From NCBI GenBank assembly GCA_029891345.1, contig CM057009.1, forward strand, positions 285,520,966-285,584,965: a stretch of 64,000 nucleotides of DNA, given 5' to 3'. The DNA comes from Dryococelus australis (taxonomy: Eukaryota; Arthropoda; Insecta; Phasmatodea; Phasmatidae). The position numbers and the translations under genes are program-made. How positions within the stretch are numbered: position 1 is the first letter of the stretch; each line of letters starts with the position of its first letter. Of the stretch, positions 11,500 to 22,339 are shown one piece after another. The notes beneath the pieces were generated by a model that was given only the letters and a program-made list of their open reading frames with translations, did not search any database and was not told where the DNA came from.

Positions 11500-13015
11500 G
11501 TACTTGTCAGTGTTTGAGGCAAAGGAGGGTTGGGATGGGGGGGGGGGGGGCAAACAGGGTTCAGGGGGTGTTTAATAAGTTTACGATGACGGAGTGGAAG
11601 ATAGAAAGGGTAATTAGGGATTTGGAGAGCAGTAAGGCAGGGGGACCAGATGGGATAGGAAACGCAGCACGAAAGTTTGGTGGCAAGGAGTTGGCAAAAT
11701 ATTTAGAAGTGCTGTTTAAAAAGTCCTTAGGAGAGGGTAAGTTACCACAAGATTGGAAGGATGCTATGGTGGTACCTATACACAAGCAGAGAGAGGATAG
11801 GGGGAGGCCTGGCAGTTACAGACTGGTGAGTCTCACATCACGAACAGGAAAAATAATGGAGAGGCTGGTGGTGCAGTATGTGGTGAGGTTTATGAACAAT
11901 AGGAATTGGTTGGAGGAGTCCCAGCATGGTTTCTGGAGGGGATACTCATGTGAGACTCAGCTCGCTGGGTTATTAGAGGATCTGGTGCAGGTAGTTGAGG
12001 GGAAGCAGGTGGATGCCTGCTTCATAGATTTTGAGAAGGCATTTGTTAAGGTGCCCCATGAGACATTGATAAGGAAAGTGGAGGTGCTGATACCAGACAG
12101 GAGGGTAGTGGAATGGATAGGGGACTTTCTCAGGGGGCGAAGGCAGAGGGTGAAAGTGGGGGAGGCAATATCAGAGGAAGAGGAGGTTACATCAGGGGTA
12201 CCACAGGGAAGCATGCTGGGTCCTTTGTTATTTACCATAATGGTAAATGACATGGGTTTGGGGATTAGGGGAAAAATCAGATTGTTTGCAGACGATTGTG
12301 TTGTATATACTGAGGTGGGAGAGGGGGGTGGAAATTTGCAGGCGGACATTGATAAGATATGGTTGTGGACCAGAAAAAATAAAATGAAGATAAATGTAAA
12401 AAAAACTAAGGTAGTGAGGTTCACAAGGAAGAAGATGATAAGCAGGGACATGTACAGATGGGTGGACAAGAGATAGAAGAAGCAGCAGAATATAAGTATC
12501 TAGGGATTGTACTGCAGGGAGATCTCAGGTGGAAAAACGGGTAGAGAGGGTGGCTGCAAAGGGAGGAAGGGCTCTGGGTATGCTGGGAAGGGTGCTGAAT
12601 GGAGTCAGCTGTGAGGTGAAGGAGAAAGCGTATGGCACAATGGTACAGCCAATGTTAGAATATGCTGCAGCAGTATGGGACCCGGAGGTGGAGGTGTGAG
12701 AACTGGAAAAGATGCAGAGAAAGGCAGCAAGACGGGTGAAGGGTAGGTGGAGAAGGCAAGGGCAGGATGATGAGGAAGAAGGGAACTATAGGCCATCAGT
12801 GATGATGAAAGAAATGGGGTGGAGCTCATTGAAGGACAGGAGGAAAGTTGAACGGTTAGTCAGGATGTACAGGATGATGAATGAAGAGGGAGGATGGGGA
12901 GGGCTACACTGCAAGCTAAGTAAGGGGGTGTTTAGAGGAAGAGGAACAACAGTGAGAAGCTTCAGAGGGTGTGGAGGAGAATGGAGTTGGGTAGGCAGTC
13001 CATGCTTGTGAGGTC
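11500..13015 (+). pseudogene. LINE ORF2 reverse transcriptase and C-terminal part
   Basis: The RT frame at 11514-12476 (320 residues) is open from the fingers (SSKAGGPDGIGN, LTSRTGKIMERL) through the palm. Motif A reads CFIDFEKAFVKVPHE, then SGVPQGSMLGPLLF, and the catalytic box is FADDCVVY (about 12283-12306), all intact. The thumb and C-terminal tail follow in other frames up to about 13015 with QRKAARRVKGRW and MMKEMGWSSLKDRR, a tail typical of CR1-type ORF2. A break between endonuclease and RT near 11500 and stops after 12476 inactivate it. Confidence 0.92.
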
Positions 13016-13204
13016 TGTGAGGGAGTGGAATGTGTTGAGGGAGGAATTTGTATATGTGAGGGGGTTGGTAAATTCAGGAAGGGAGTGGAAAAGGAGTTGG
13101 TTGGGTGAAGGAGAGGTGAGAGAGCTGGCCACCGGGCGGTAGCCTAATTGCGAGTGTATGTATATGTATGTAACTATATATATGAAAACTAACATATTTA
13201 ATAA

Positions 13205-14430
13205 TAAGTAGTATAGTAAAACTTTTCATACATTGATACTGCTCAAGTTCTACATCTACAAAAAATTTCCAAAGGAACATTTCATCCATTAGGTAGCCAT
13301 ATTTTTGCAGATTGGCAGAATTGGCCAAAAAACATGATTTTTGTTTCGTCAACTTTATTTAGCTTTCACTGGCATGTAATATTTATGAAATTGCAGTATT
13401 TTACGTATGCCATCTTTCTTTTTGACCTTAATACTTCGTAGTCCTACCCTCAGTTCGAACTAAAAGTTAGGCCGTACTAGCAATAAAAATGCTCTCTGAA
13501 CACAAAAAATTTTGGTTGGAGCATGATCTTTCCTTAGTCCGGACAGAAAACAGCAATTATTAAGAATAGGGGATTTTTCGAAAATGGGAAAAATAATACC
13601 TAGATATGTTAGATATTATGATGATTAGTAATCATAATTACTAGAAATTTTGGAGGGGCTTCAAGTAGTTTTCTGTAAAAAAATATATAATATAATAAGG
13701 AGGAGGGTTATCAACATTGCTGTATTTATGCTATAAAATACATATAATTTATGTAGAATATATTTATATTGGGTTGCTGAATTGTTTTACATGTAAGAAT
13801 ACCGTTCACAACAAATATTTAATGCGTAACACGTCATGTACAGGGTATATTTATAGCACGGCGCTGCGGTTATACAGATAAACAACACAGGTATGATGCA
13901 TTGCATGCACATGATGCAACACAGGACATTGTGTTATTCTGGTGAACAACTCTAAGCTTACATGGTCTTAAAAATATACATATCGCAAATGATATAGAGC
14001 CCCATTCAGAAAGTGTTTATCTTTGGAGGCAATGTATACCACCATGTGGTTGACTTCAAGTGGATTGTGGGAAATTGCCGGACGTTAGTTGCGTTTTTTT
14101 AATGTGTCGTGTCAGAGGTTTGGTATTTACAAGCGCTTAAACGCGTGTTTTATTGCAATTCATGTTGTTTTAAGTGGTAAATCTAATAATTGTATGAAAT
14201 TACGAGTGTTTCTATGATATTATAACAACGGAAAAGTCAAATTATAATATATGTGCGGGGATTAGTGTGTCTGTGTGGTCAAATAAAACAACGTGGTGGC
14301 ATGTATAGTAATGTACACTGTGTGAATGGCGAGTGATTCGTTGAGTATTAATTAAATTAAATGTAACTTTAAGATAGCAGGGAGAACGATGAAGGTCAGG
14401 GACATTGCAGGGTAAAATGAGTGAAACGTA
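13205..14430. other. No gene recognised
   Basis: AT-rich, no coherent frame. It probably belongs to intergenic or intronic host DNA downstream of the minus-strand exon at 15.7 kb. Confidence 0.4.
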
Positions 14431-14435
14431 CGTTA

Positions 14436-14920
14436 CATAACGTAATATTTACTGACAAAAATATGTTAAATTGCCAAAATACTGTACAAGTGTGGCAAAA
14501 CATTATGCACTGAGCCAGTCTCATGCCAGCAGGGGAGTAAATCCCCAAAACAGTGATTCAACCTCACCAGAAATTTTTTGTTTGTGTGACGGGAAGAGTC
14601 ACGCATCAGCGAAGCTTGGAGTTTCCCCACAAATGATTTCAAGCGTAGTCCCCTTGCAAGGAGAATTACTGTAAAAGCGTTAGCCAAACATTATGCACTG
14701 AGCCAGAGTCCCAGCACCAGCAGGGGAGTAAATCCCCAAAACAGTGATTCAAGGTGCACCTGCAATTTTTTATTCTGTGGTGAAGCAAAATGTCACACAT
14801 CAGCAAAGCTTGTGGTTTCCCCATAGATAATTATCATGCGTAGCTTATTTGCACTGAGAAATAATGTGTGTGTTTTGCAATTTAACATATTTTTGTAATA
14901 TTACTGTAATATTCTCTCAT
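14436..14920. mobile_element. MITE-like unit: inverted ends around a 188-bp tandem pair
   Basis: The left end AAAATATGTTAAATTGCCAAAA (about 14457-14478) is repeated inverted at about 14873-14893 as TTTTGCAATTTAACATATTT. Between the ends are two tandem copies of a 188-bp unit, with CATTATGCACTGAGCCAG at 14501 and 14689. Each copy carries AGCAGGGGAGTAAATCCCC, a small hairpin. There is no coding capacity. The layout fits a non-autonomous DNA transposon with internal repeats. Terminal boundaries and target duplication are not fixed. Confidence 0.6.
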
Positions 14921-14997
14921 GAAAACATGTTTAATTGCAAAAAGATCGAACTGAACATTACCTAAATTGACAATGTTGCCAATACAATTTAAAAATA

Positions 14998-15248
14998 TGA
15001 TGGTGGGGAGGGCTATGAACTTGAGGGAAATTGAGGGGTAAAAGTTTATAATGAAAAAGTACATATTTTGTATTTGATTTACCCACAATTTCCCTGATCT
15101 ATTGTATTTGTAGCCTGTATTGGTAATATTTACTAATTACTTTTTTTTTTAAATGTATTTTCATAAATAAATGTTACATTATTTACATATTTTTCACCCA
15201 TTTTACACCACAATTTCCCTGAATTTCACATAGCCCTCCCCACTATCA
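14998..15248. mobile_element. MITE-like inverted repeat, about 251 bp
   Basis: The left arm starts TGATGGTGGGGAGGGCTATG at 14998 and is mirrored by the right arm ending at 15248, whose complement starts TGATAGTGGGGAGGGCTATG. Arms of about 50 bp match imperfectly, including AGGGAAATTG. It is too short to code for anything. A non-autonomous transposon is the best reading; no clear target duplication is visible. Confidence 0.65.
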
Positions 15249-15665
15249 TTTTTGGGGTTTCTATTGGTCAAATGATGATGCCCCTAGTAAATTTGTGTTG
15301 TGTGTAAATAGTAGTGTGGAATTATACCACTTTCGGCGATTTTTTTTTCTAACAAAAACTCCTATTCTCAAGAATTACCCTAAAAACGACTACGAATAAG
15401 GCCCGTACGGTATATCACTCTATTTACACAAGTGTTGTCGGACATGTCCCTTTTGAGGTTAACTATCACAGCATGTGTAGAGTGTGTGTAAACAGAACCT
15501 ATCGTGGCGGTTACTGACACACACTTCCGTGATAGCTACCATCTCGATAGCTACTCTCACCATGTAAACGCACCAAAAGGCTAAAATAAAACCTATTTAT
15601 TCACTATTATTCCAAATGAGAGAGATTTCAGAAGAGATTGCCATCAACAGCCGATATCAACATAC

Positions 15666-15784
15666 CTGAGGCTAAAACGTCTGACACAGCATACAAGAAG
15701 TATCGAAAAGGCAATTGCTACAAAAAATGCAGCCACTGCAACTTCATCGCCTAATCCATCAACAAGATTCCTACGAGAACTCAT
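15666..15784 (-). CDS. TMUB: TMUB-like protein, first coding exon (partial gene)
   Basis: The exon starts at the ATG at 15784-15782 and ends at a consensus donor, AG|GTATGTT, at 15666/15665. It codes for about 39 residues: MSSRRN, then LVDGLGDEVAV, then a membrane helix (about residues 16-34) and a basic CVRRFSLR. The start LxxGxGDEV followed at once by a transmembrane segment is how vertebrate TMUB1/2 begin (transmembrane and ubiquitin-like domain proteins linked to ER-associated degradation). An upstream in-frame ATG at 15841 would add 19 residues, but the family starts near the chosen one. The ubiquitin-like domain must lie in later exons to the left. I did not find it, perhaps because transposons fill the intron. 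Confidence 0.6.
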
Positions 15785-15841
15785 CTTAAACAGTGAAAAA
15801 ACGTCATTAGGCCAAACTATCGCGTACACAACAACCGCCAA

Positions 15842-16060
15842 AAATTCTACACTCTACATAACCATAAAGTAAGGCCGCGTTCCGTTACCAGCACAATGAC
15901 AAATGTGCGTAGCAAAGTAGTTTCGATCACCTCGCACTGGCGCATCGGCACACTTATTACGCCATTTTACTTCCGGCCATTCTCGCGCATAACCTGCACG
16001 AGGGGGAAAAAATGCTTAATGCGCTGATGTCACAGTGGCGGGAAAATTCAAAAATGTGCA
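15842..16060 (-). promoter_or_regulatory. Probable promoter of the TMUB-like gene
   Basis: The sequence upstream of the first exon is richer in CpG than its surroundings and contains ACTTCCGG (15969-15976), an ETS-type site common in housekeeping promoters, plus TTCTCGCGC. No TATA box stands out. Placement rests on its position and composition only. Confidence 0.4.
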
Positions 16061-16479
16061 TATTTGGAGGTTAGCATCGGCGGCGACCAAGGGCAAGTTT
16101 GTTGGTTTTAAGAAACATGCGCAGTATTGATTGTACCGAATGCTAATGACGAACAAACGTGTTTTGGTAAAGAAAACTTGAAAGGATTTCCATAGAAAAC
16201 ACGTTTTTAAGAGGTTGCGAATTTAACAAACATTAAGTGTGCGTATTTTGTAAATAATGTATTTCTAAACTGTTACTATAATTATTAAAATTCATGTGGC
16301 CTAAAAAAGTCGCACTTTCAACACGTTTGTATTGTGTAAATAATATTTGATTCTTTGCCTATATCGTGAATTCTACGAGTGTATGGTTAACTTCTGCCAA
16401 AGTGTGTGTGAGTGTGTGTGTGTGAATTGCTGAATCTGTATGAATACGAACGACGTATATATCCCGTTTTGTTTTTTTC
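16061..16479. other. No gene recognised
   Basis: Spacer between the putative promoter and the LINE. A short GT run lies near 16400-16425. Confidence 0.4.
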
Positions 16480-18790
16480 TACATATATATTTACATATAC
16501 ACTCGCTGGAAAATGTCTTACAATTCAAAAGTGAGCTCAGCAGGGAGCAATGGTCATCTTTGTATACTTGTACCGAAGCAAATGAAAAATTTAACTCTTT
16601 TCTTAACCAAGTTATCCATTATTTTGAAACATGTTTCCAATCCCGACTGGCCCACAGTAATACAAATCAAGAGAAAAATGTATGACTCGCCAAAGGAATA
16701 AGAATTTCCTGCGAAAACAAAAGAACATTATACAAGGCCACCAGTACCAGCAGCAACCCTGACACAATGAATCACTACAGGAAATACTGCAAAATTTTGA
16801 GTAAGGACATAAAGTCTGCAAAAAAGCATTTTATTCTGTTACCGCATTAAGAATTCTCAAATCAAAATAAAAACTGAATGGAATATTGTAAAAAACACAA
16901 CAGGAAAAACAATTGAGCAATGTCTAATTGTACACCTACAAGTAAATGACTGCATATCCTCAGTCCCTAAATTAGTTGCAGATACATTTAATTCATGCAA
17001 ATAAAATGTCATTGAAGATGGCTTAAAAAAAAACATTAAACAAGATAAAAAACCATGTTCCTACACTACAGGGTACAGAACACCCTGCTATATCTTTTAC
17101 AAACACAACTCCAAAGGAAGTGAAGAAAACAATCAATTCTTTGCAACCAAAATTATCTAGCGGCTATGATGTCATTACCTGTAGGTTATAAAAGCAATGC
17201 GCTTTTGAATTCAGTGTTCCACTAAGCCATATTTGCAATAACATCTTCAATACAGGATTGCATCCAGACAGACTCAAATGGGCTATGGTAACACCATTGT
17301 TCAAGAAGGGAGACAAGACAATAATTGTAAACAATTATATACCCATCTTACTTATTACATCCTTTTTTAAAGTGATTGAAAAACTAATTTACAGGAGGTT
17401 GCTGCAACATTTTAAGAATCACAGTTTGGCTTTCGGAAAAACACATCAACAAATGATGCAATTTTCAAACTAACAAATAGTATTGTTAATGCACTTGATA
17501 AAAAGATACTACCTAAAGGAATATTTTGCATCCTCACTAAAGCATTTCACTGTTTAAATCACAACATACTTATAGAAAGATTAAAGTTTTATGGAGTCTC
17601 AGGTACACAAAATAAACTAATACGCTCGTACTTTTTAAACAGACAACAAGTTCGGATCAAAGGAACCACTGCTTCATTCTACTCTGAACCAGGAAAAATC
17701 AAGTATGGGGTCCCAGAAGGATCAATATTAGGCTCCCTACTCTTCCTAGTTTATATAAATGACCACCCATGTGCCTTAACCCCAGAAATTACTCCAATTT
17801 CATTTGCAGATGATACTAGCATCTTAGTCTATGGAGACTCAGTAAATGGTATTACACAAAAAATGGACACAACATTTATTGAGCTAAATGCATGGTTTAC
17901 TGCAAACAAATTAAATCTCAACCTAGATCAAACATAACTTATGCATTTCCTCACAAAGAACAAAAAAAAAAAACATTAATTCATATGTTAGCAGTATCAG
18001 AGACAAAATTAATGAAACTGCAGTGATTAAGTTTCTCGGCTTAAAAGTAAACAATTTACTTAAATGGAAATCTCACATTTTTTACCTAAACAAAGTTCAG
18101 CATGTTTCGCCCTGTGGAGTGTTGCAGAGGTCTTGAACAAAAATACAGCAAAAATGGTATATCTTGCATATTTTCATTCCATGTGTTATGGTATAACTTT
18201 TGGGGTAATTCCAATGACAACAAATAAGTGTTTCACATTCAAAAGAGAGCTGTAAGAATAATCAATAGCAAAAGAAAGTCAGACTCATGTAGACCTTTTT
18301 TCAAGAGCTCGGAGATTTTAACATTTGCAAGTGGGTACGTGTTTTCAGTGCTTATAGTCATGTCCAAAAACAGTCATTTATTTCAGAAAAATGAGTCCTT
18401 TCATACGCATGACACTAGAACAAAAAAAACTCTTATATGTGGCTTCAGTTAATTTAAAACTTCCCAGAAAGGGCCATCCTACCTTGGTAGTCGACTTTTC
18501 AATAAGTTACCACAACACGTTTAAGAAATATGCTTCTCTAACCAAAAACTCTTTAAAAAAACAGCGGAAATAATTTTTTCTAAACTAACATTTTAGAGTG
18601 TAGATGAATATCTAAACTACAAAAATTAAGAAATTATTGCATAACATATATTTGTATGCATTTCTTGTTCCAGTTTTTCTAGTTTCATTTTTCTTCTGTT
18701 TCAGCAAAACGACGATGCCATACAGTATGTTGGAGGAGGATTGGCCAAATTATGAGGAAAAGGTGTGATGCATGTACGTGTAGTCTGATA
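16480..18790 (+). mobile_element. Jockey-like LINE, copy 1 (5' truncated, dead)
   Basis: A non-LTR retrotransposon lacking most of the endonuclease. The linker holds FNSFLNQVIHYFETCF and GIRISCENKRTLY. RT begins near 17110 (SSGYDVITCRL), with ITSFFKVIEKLIYRRLLQHF, a frameshift at 17420-17445, motif A near 17524-17550, a GVPEGSILGSLLF block and an intact FADDTSIL (about 17803-17826). Motif A reads CILTKAFHC, so both Asp of the usual DLxKAFD are gone. The C-terminal tail runs to about 18575, and the element ends in a (TA)n tract near 18790. Copy 2 lies at 51449-53390. Confidence 0.9.
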
Positions 18791-18959
18791 TATATATATA
18801 TAAAATATAATTTACACACTTATTAATTCTAGCAGCTCTATAAACATATTAAGACTACATTTGGTTGCAGTACAAGTTGTTACAATTCATGTACAAATAG
18901 ATATTAAAGTATAATATGTAAACTCTACATTAGATTGAAACACAAGGTATTACATGAAG

Positions 18960-19835
18960 TTCCTTATATCATTCTTGTTCTGCATTATAGAAATTTATCT
19001 TTATGTAAGTATTCTTCTACGGAATAGAAGGCCACATTTAATAAGTATAATTTAACAGCTCTTTTTAATTTCTGTAAACAATTAATTTACTTCAAAGGAC
19101 TGTGTAGGTTATTTATTAGTTTTGCCCCTGCATAGCATGGATTTGATGTAAATTTTGGTGTCCTGTAGGAAAATAGGTGAAGATGATTAGCTTGTCTGAT
19201 GTAGTAATGATGTATATCACTACTTTAATGTTTTCCATGTAAAAAAGAATACTACGGTATGGTGCATGTATGGAAGAGTGAGAATTTTGAAATTTTATAA
19301 TAGCAGCCTACAATGACTTATTTTTCCTTATTACTTATTAATCTCACTATTTTCTTCTCTAATCTAAAAGCCTTTTTCCATTTTGTTGATTTACCCCAAA
19401 ATATGATTCCATAATTTATTATGGACTGAATATTTGAGAATTAGTATTCAAGTATTGTATAATTAGTACAAATATTTTTTAAGGTATGCACCACAAAACA
19501 CATTGAATTCAATTTTTTACAGACACTATTATAATGCTCATTTCATGTTAAATTTCTGTCTACAATGAGCCCGAGAAATTAGGACTATTTACTGTCTGTA
19601 GCCTGTCTTCTTCTATTGTTGTGCATCTTGTATCCTGCATTTTATGTTTTTTTCTCTGCATGAAATTCATGAGCACATATTTGTTTACATTTAATATTAA
19701 TTTATTATACTGGATCCAACTAGATATCTCAGTCACTGTTTGTGCACAAACCGTGTACTTGGTCTGTTGTAATTGACTCTTTGGCCCGAGATCAGAATAG
19801 TTTCCGGTAAACATCATTGCAGCATCCGTATAAGA
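18960..19835 (-). pseudogene. C-terminal RT fragment of another Jockey-like LINE
   Basis: Reading the minus strand from 19835 down, the decayed catalytic box reads YTDAAMMF (normally FADDxxxx), followed by EISSWIQYNKLILNVNKY, then FWGKSTKWKKAFRLEKKIVR and PCYAGAKLINNLHSPLK further down. This is the complete order of the palm end, thumb and C-terminal tail of a Jockey- or CR1-type ORF2, with at least three frame breaks. Its sequence differs from the plus-strand LINE next to it, so it belongs to another family. Confidence 0.8.
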
Positions 19836-19883
19836 ATTTGTGTATATTTAGCATGGAAGCTTCAGTGTTGTGTCCGAGCAGAG

Positions 19884-20650
19884 TTAAAATGTAATGCTCA
19901 AAAACGGCATCGGGTTTGAAGACTTTCTCAAAAACTTGAACAATAAATTGTACAAAACATCGTCCGATTCCGGCGTATTTTGTACTTCGGGACTCGCGGG
20001 AAAATCATTTTGCTTTTGCACTTCTACACATGTATGTTCGGCAAGCGCGAACGCTAGGTAGAAACTCTTCACTGGTACAAACTATATATGCAATAGCGGG
20101 ATTATCTGATCAAATTCAGTCACATAGAACCGGAAAATTAATTTAACAATGGAAACCATGTTTACTTGGTTGGGTTTTTCCATGAGCCTGAATACATCTC
20201 GAGTAAAGTCTTCGATAATTTTCAGTGATTTATTCGTCAGGTAACTCGCAAAAATTTGGTTTTGTTGGTTGATTATCGCCGAATGTTCGCCCATTCATTT
20301 TTGTAGAATTTAAAACATGTAAAAACAACTTTTCGTAAAATTGTTTAGATCTTGAACTGTGGATATAATTGAATCGATTTTGAGTTTCGGGTTGAAGTTC
20401 AACAGAGCTTCATAGTTGATTATACCATCGTGTAGAAACGAGTCGATTTTGACAATTTTTTTAACATTTTTACATTGTACGTGAATATGATATTGACGTT
20501 TGAAAGTTTGTATTCTCAAATATCCAACAGTTTAATATATTCGTCGCTCAGTTTGGCATATTTTTTACTTGAATTTGAATCGAATGATTACTTAAAAATT
20601 TAAATTCATAAAAATCATTCAAGGCAATGTCGATAGTAGGAGTCATTTGA
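19884..20650 (-). pseudogene. Unknown decayed gene
   Basis: Three consecutive minus-strand frames (20519-20310, 20294-20082, 20072-19884) are separated by single stops and short gaps and look like one broken protein of about 220 residues or more. It is rich in Ile, Asn and Phe, with no domain I recognise. Because it sits next to a lipase-like fragment in the same orientation, it could be cellular or viral in origin. The product is unknown. Confidence 0.4.
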
Positions 20651-21190
20651 GTTGTTATGTCCAATTACTTAAATGACATTATACATACATCTCGCCTAAT
20701 TAAATTTGTAACATTTTTCTTATAAACTCGCTGTTCCATAAAAAAGTGTGGCTGAGTGGAGAGTGGTCGTTTATTAAGAGCACTTTTAGTTTTAGAGAGA
20801 TATTTAAACACGAGTCTCTTATGGAGGCCGTCCCATCGCCAAGGTCGAAAAAATTAAATTGGAAACATAAAGTGACCCAGTCTGAATTATTTTTCTCGCG
20901 AATGGCGGGCCATCTTGCATCTAGTGGCAGGGAATTGTTTGCCACACAATTCATTTCGAGATTGGTGATTGTAGCATAATATTAATTTGTAATGACTACA
21001 TAGCGACCGAATGTTCCTCATTTAGTGCAATTGAACAACCTTTCAACCATCCCGTGAAGCTCGACGACACAAGTTTTAATAGAGTAGTTTTAAAAAATCT
21101 GTATGGTAACAACACAAAATTCTTTCAAAATTGCCAGTAGAGTGCTAGTAATTGATCTTTAAAAAACAAATTGTATTTGGACTTGGCTGT
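20651..21190. other. No gene recognised
   Basis: Overlapping frames exist on both strands between 20700 and 20980. Neither has a recognisable domain, and the longer minus one is low in complexity at its ends. I do not call either. Confidence 0.3.
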
Positions 21191-21193
21191 ATC

Positions 21194-21600
21194 TTATACC
21201 AACAAGGATAAAAGCAAATCGTCGAAAACATTTTTGAAATTTTGCAAACCGAATAAAGGAGCACCTACGAAAAATACACATTTAACATATTTGTAAAATT
21301 CCGCATTGTAGTAAATTTCCAATATTATTCGCACCAGTGAACCACCTAAAGAATGGCCCACTATGAAAATTTCCAAAGGAAAAGAGTATTTCGACGAGTA
21401 CTTTTCCATCGAAATTTTTACCGAATATGCAGACTACAATAAATCTTTGCACCAATAGTAGACATTTCCTTTAATTTTAACTTTCCGAACATTTCGATAT
21501 AAATTAGAAATGAAAATTGAATATACAGATTTTCCCCACACGGAACGTAGCACTTTGCCGGGTTATAATAAATCGTAATTTAATAGTCGCTGAAAATATT
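21194..21600 (-). pseudogene. Alpha/beta-hydrolase (lipase-like) fragment
   Basis: The frame at 21409-21194 carries IFIVGHSLGGSLVRI, the nucleophile elbow GxSxG of lipases, about 18 residues in. It is followed by VKCVFFVGAPLFG, the strand and loop expected after it in class-3-type lipases. Upstream sequence to about 21600 continues in related frames with several stops. Catalytic Asp and His are not identified. It is a broken gene. Its origin is open: host retrocopy or part of the same viral insertion suspected at 35.7-43.9 kb. Confidence 0.55.
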
Positions 21601-21609
21601 TATCCGATA

Positions 21610-22078
21610 TTTTTCTGAAAGGAAACAATTTGTTTGGAAATTTATTTTTTTTAATTTATTGTCTGCAACTAGCGAAGATCAGTATAATCCTAGCAATAGA
21701 AATATAATTTTATTAGACATTGTTTTACACAAATACACACAATCACGAGAAATGAGTTTTAAAAAAAATATGTATAAATACTTACATGTACCTACTGATG
21801 AAATAATGCATGGATACTTACATGTAGTTGCCATATTGTGATCTGCACAGAATACATAATCCATTTTCTGGCTTCTAGATTGATGGCAAATACAACAAAT
21901 TCTTCGCAATAACAGAGCAGAAAGTAATCATGTTGTTCTCACCGTAATGAGAAGACATTAAGTGAGTGAGTTGAAATGTCGGAACTCGGAGGAGAGGTGA
22001 GTGTGGCGATTATGTGATATCACGCGTGATGACGATGGAGGGGGGAAATTGGAGAAGGGTAATTGGAAAGAGGGGTCA
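21610..22078. other. No gene recognised
   Basis: AT-rich to about 21960, then a purine-rich G/A stretch leading into a tandem repeat. No coherent coding frame. Confidence 0.35.
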
Positions 22079-22271
22079 AGCATGCCGAATGGGTGAGGGA
22101 TTAGGTTTTTTTAAAAAAAAGGAAAGAGCGATGCGAATCACACTCCAAATATGGTAATAAGATAAACCAAGCATGCTGATTGGGTGAGTAAATAGTTTTA
22201 AAAAAAAACACAAGAGTGTGGGGAGAGGGAATAATAATGTCATGCTCCAAATATGACGATGAAATAAAACA
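22079..22271. repeat. Two tandem copies of a 91-100 bp unit
   Basis: GCATGCCGAATGGGTGAG near 22080 recurs as GCATGCTGATTGGGTGAG near 22171, and CTCCAAATATG recurs at 22143 and 22243. Each copy contains an A-run hairpin. Confidence 0.7.
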
Positions 22272-22339
22272 AGTGTGTGATATTGATGGAAGGAGAAGTA
22301 GGAGAATTATCCCAGTGATCCAGACAGTTATGAGCACGA

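Larger units (their letters stand above)
8336..13180 (+). mobile_element. CR1-like LINE, nearly full length
   Basis: Non-LTR retrotransposon of about 4.85 kb. Its 5' UTR starts near AGATATAGCCAAGATGGCC. ORF1 (8676 to about 10210) has a zinc finger, coiled coil and SGNH hydrolase. ORF2 (about 10330-13015) has an APE endonuclease and RT. The 3' end is a short TATGTATG-type repeat rather than poly-A, as is usual for CR1 and L2. A 24-bp target duplication flanks it. It is much more purine-rich on the coding strand than its surroundings. Stops and frameshifts break both ORFs, but long segments stay open, so it is younger than most elements here. Confidence 0.92.
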
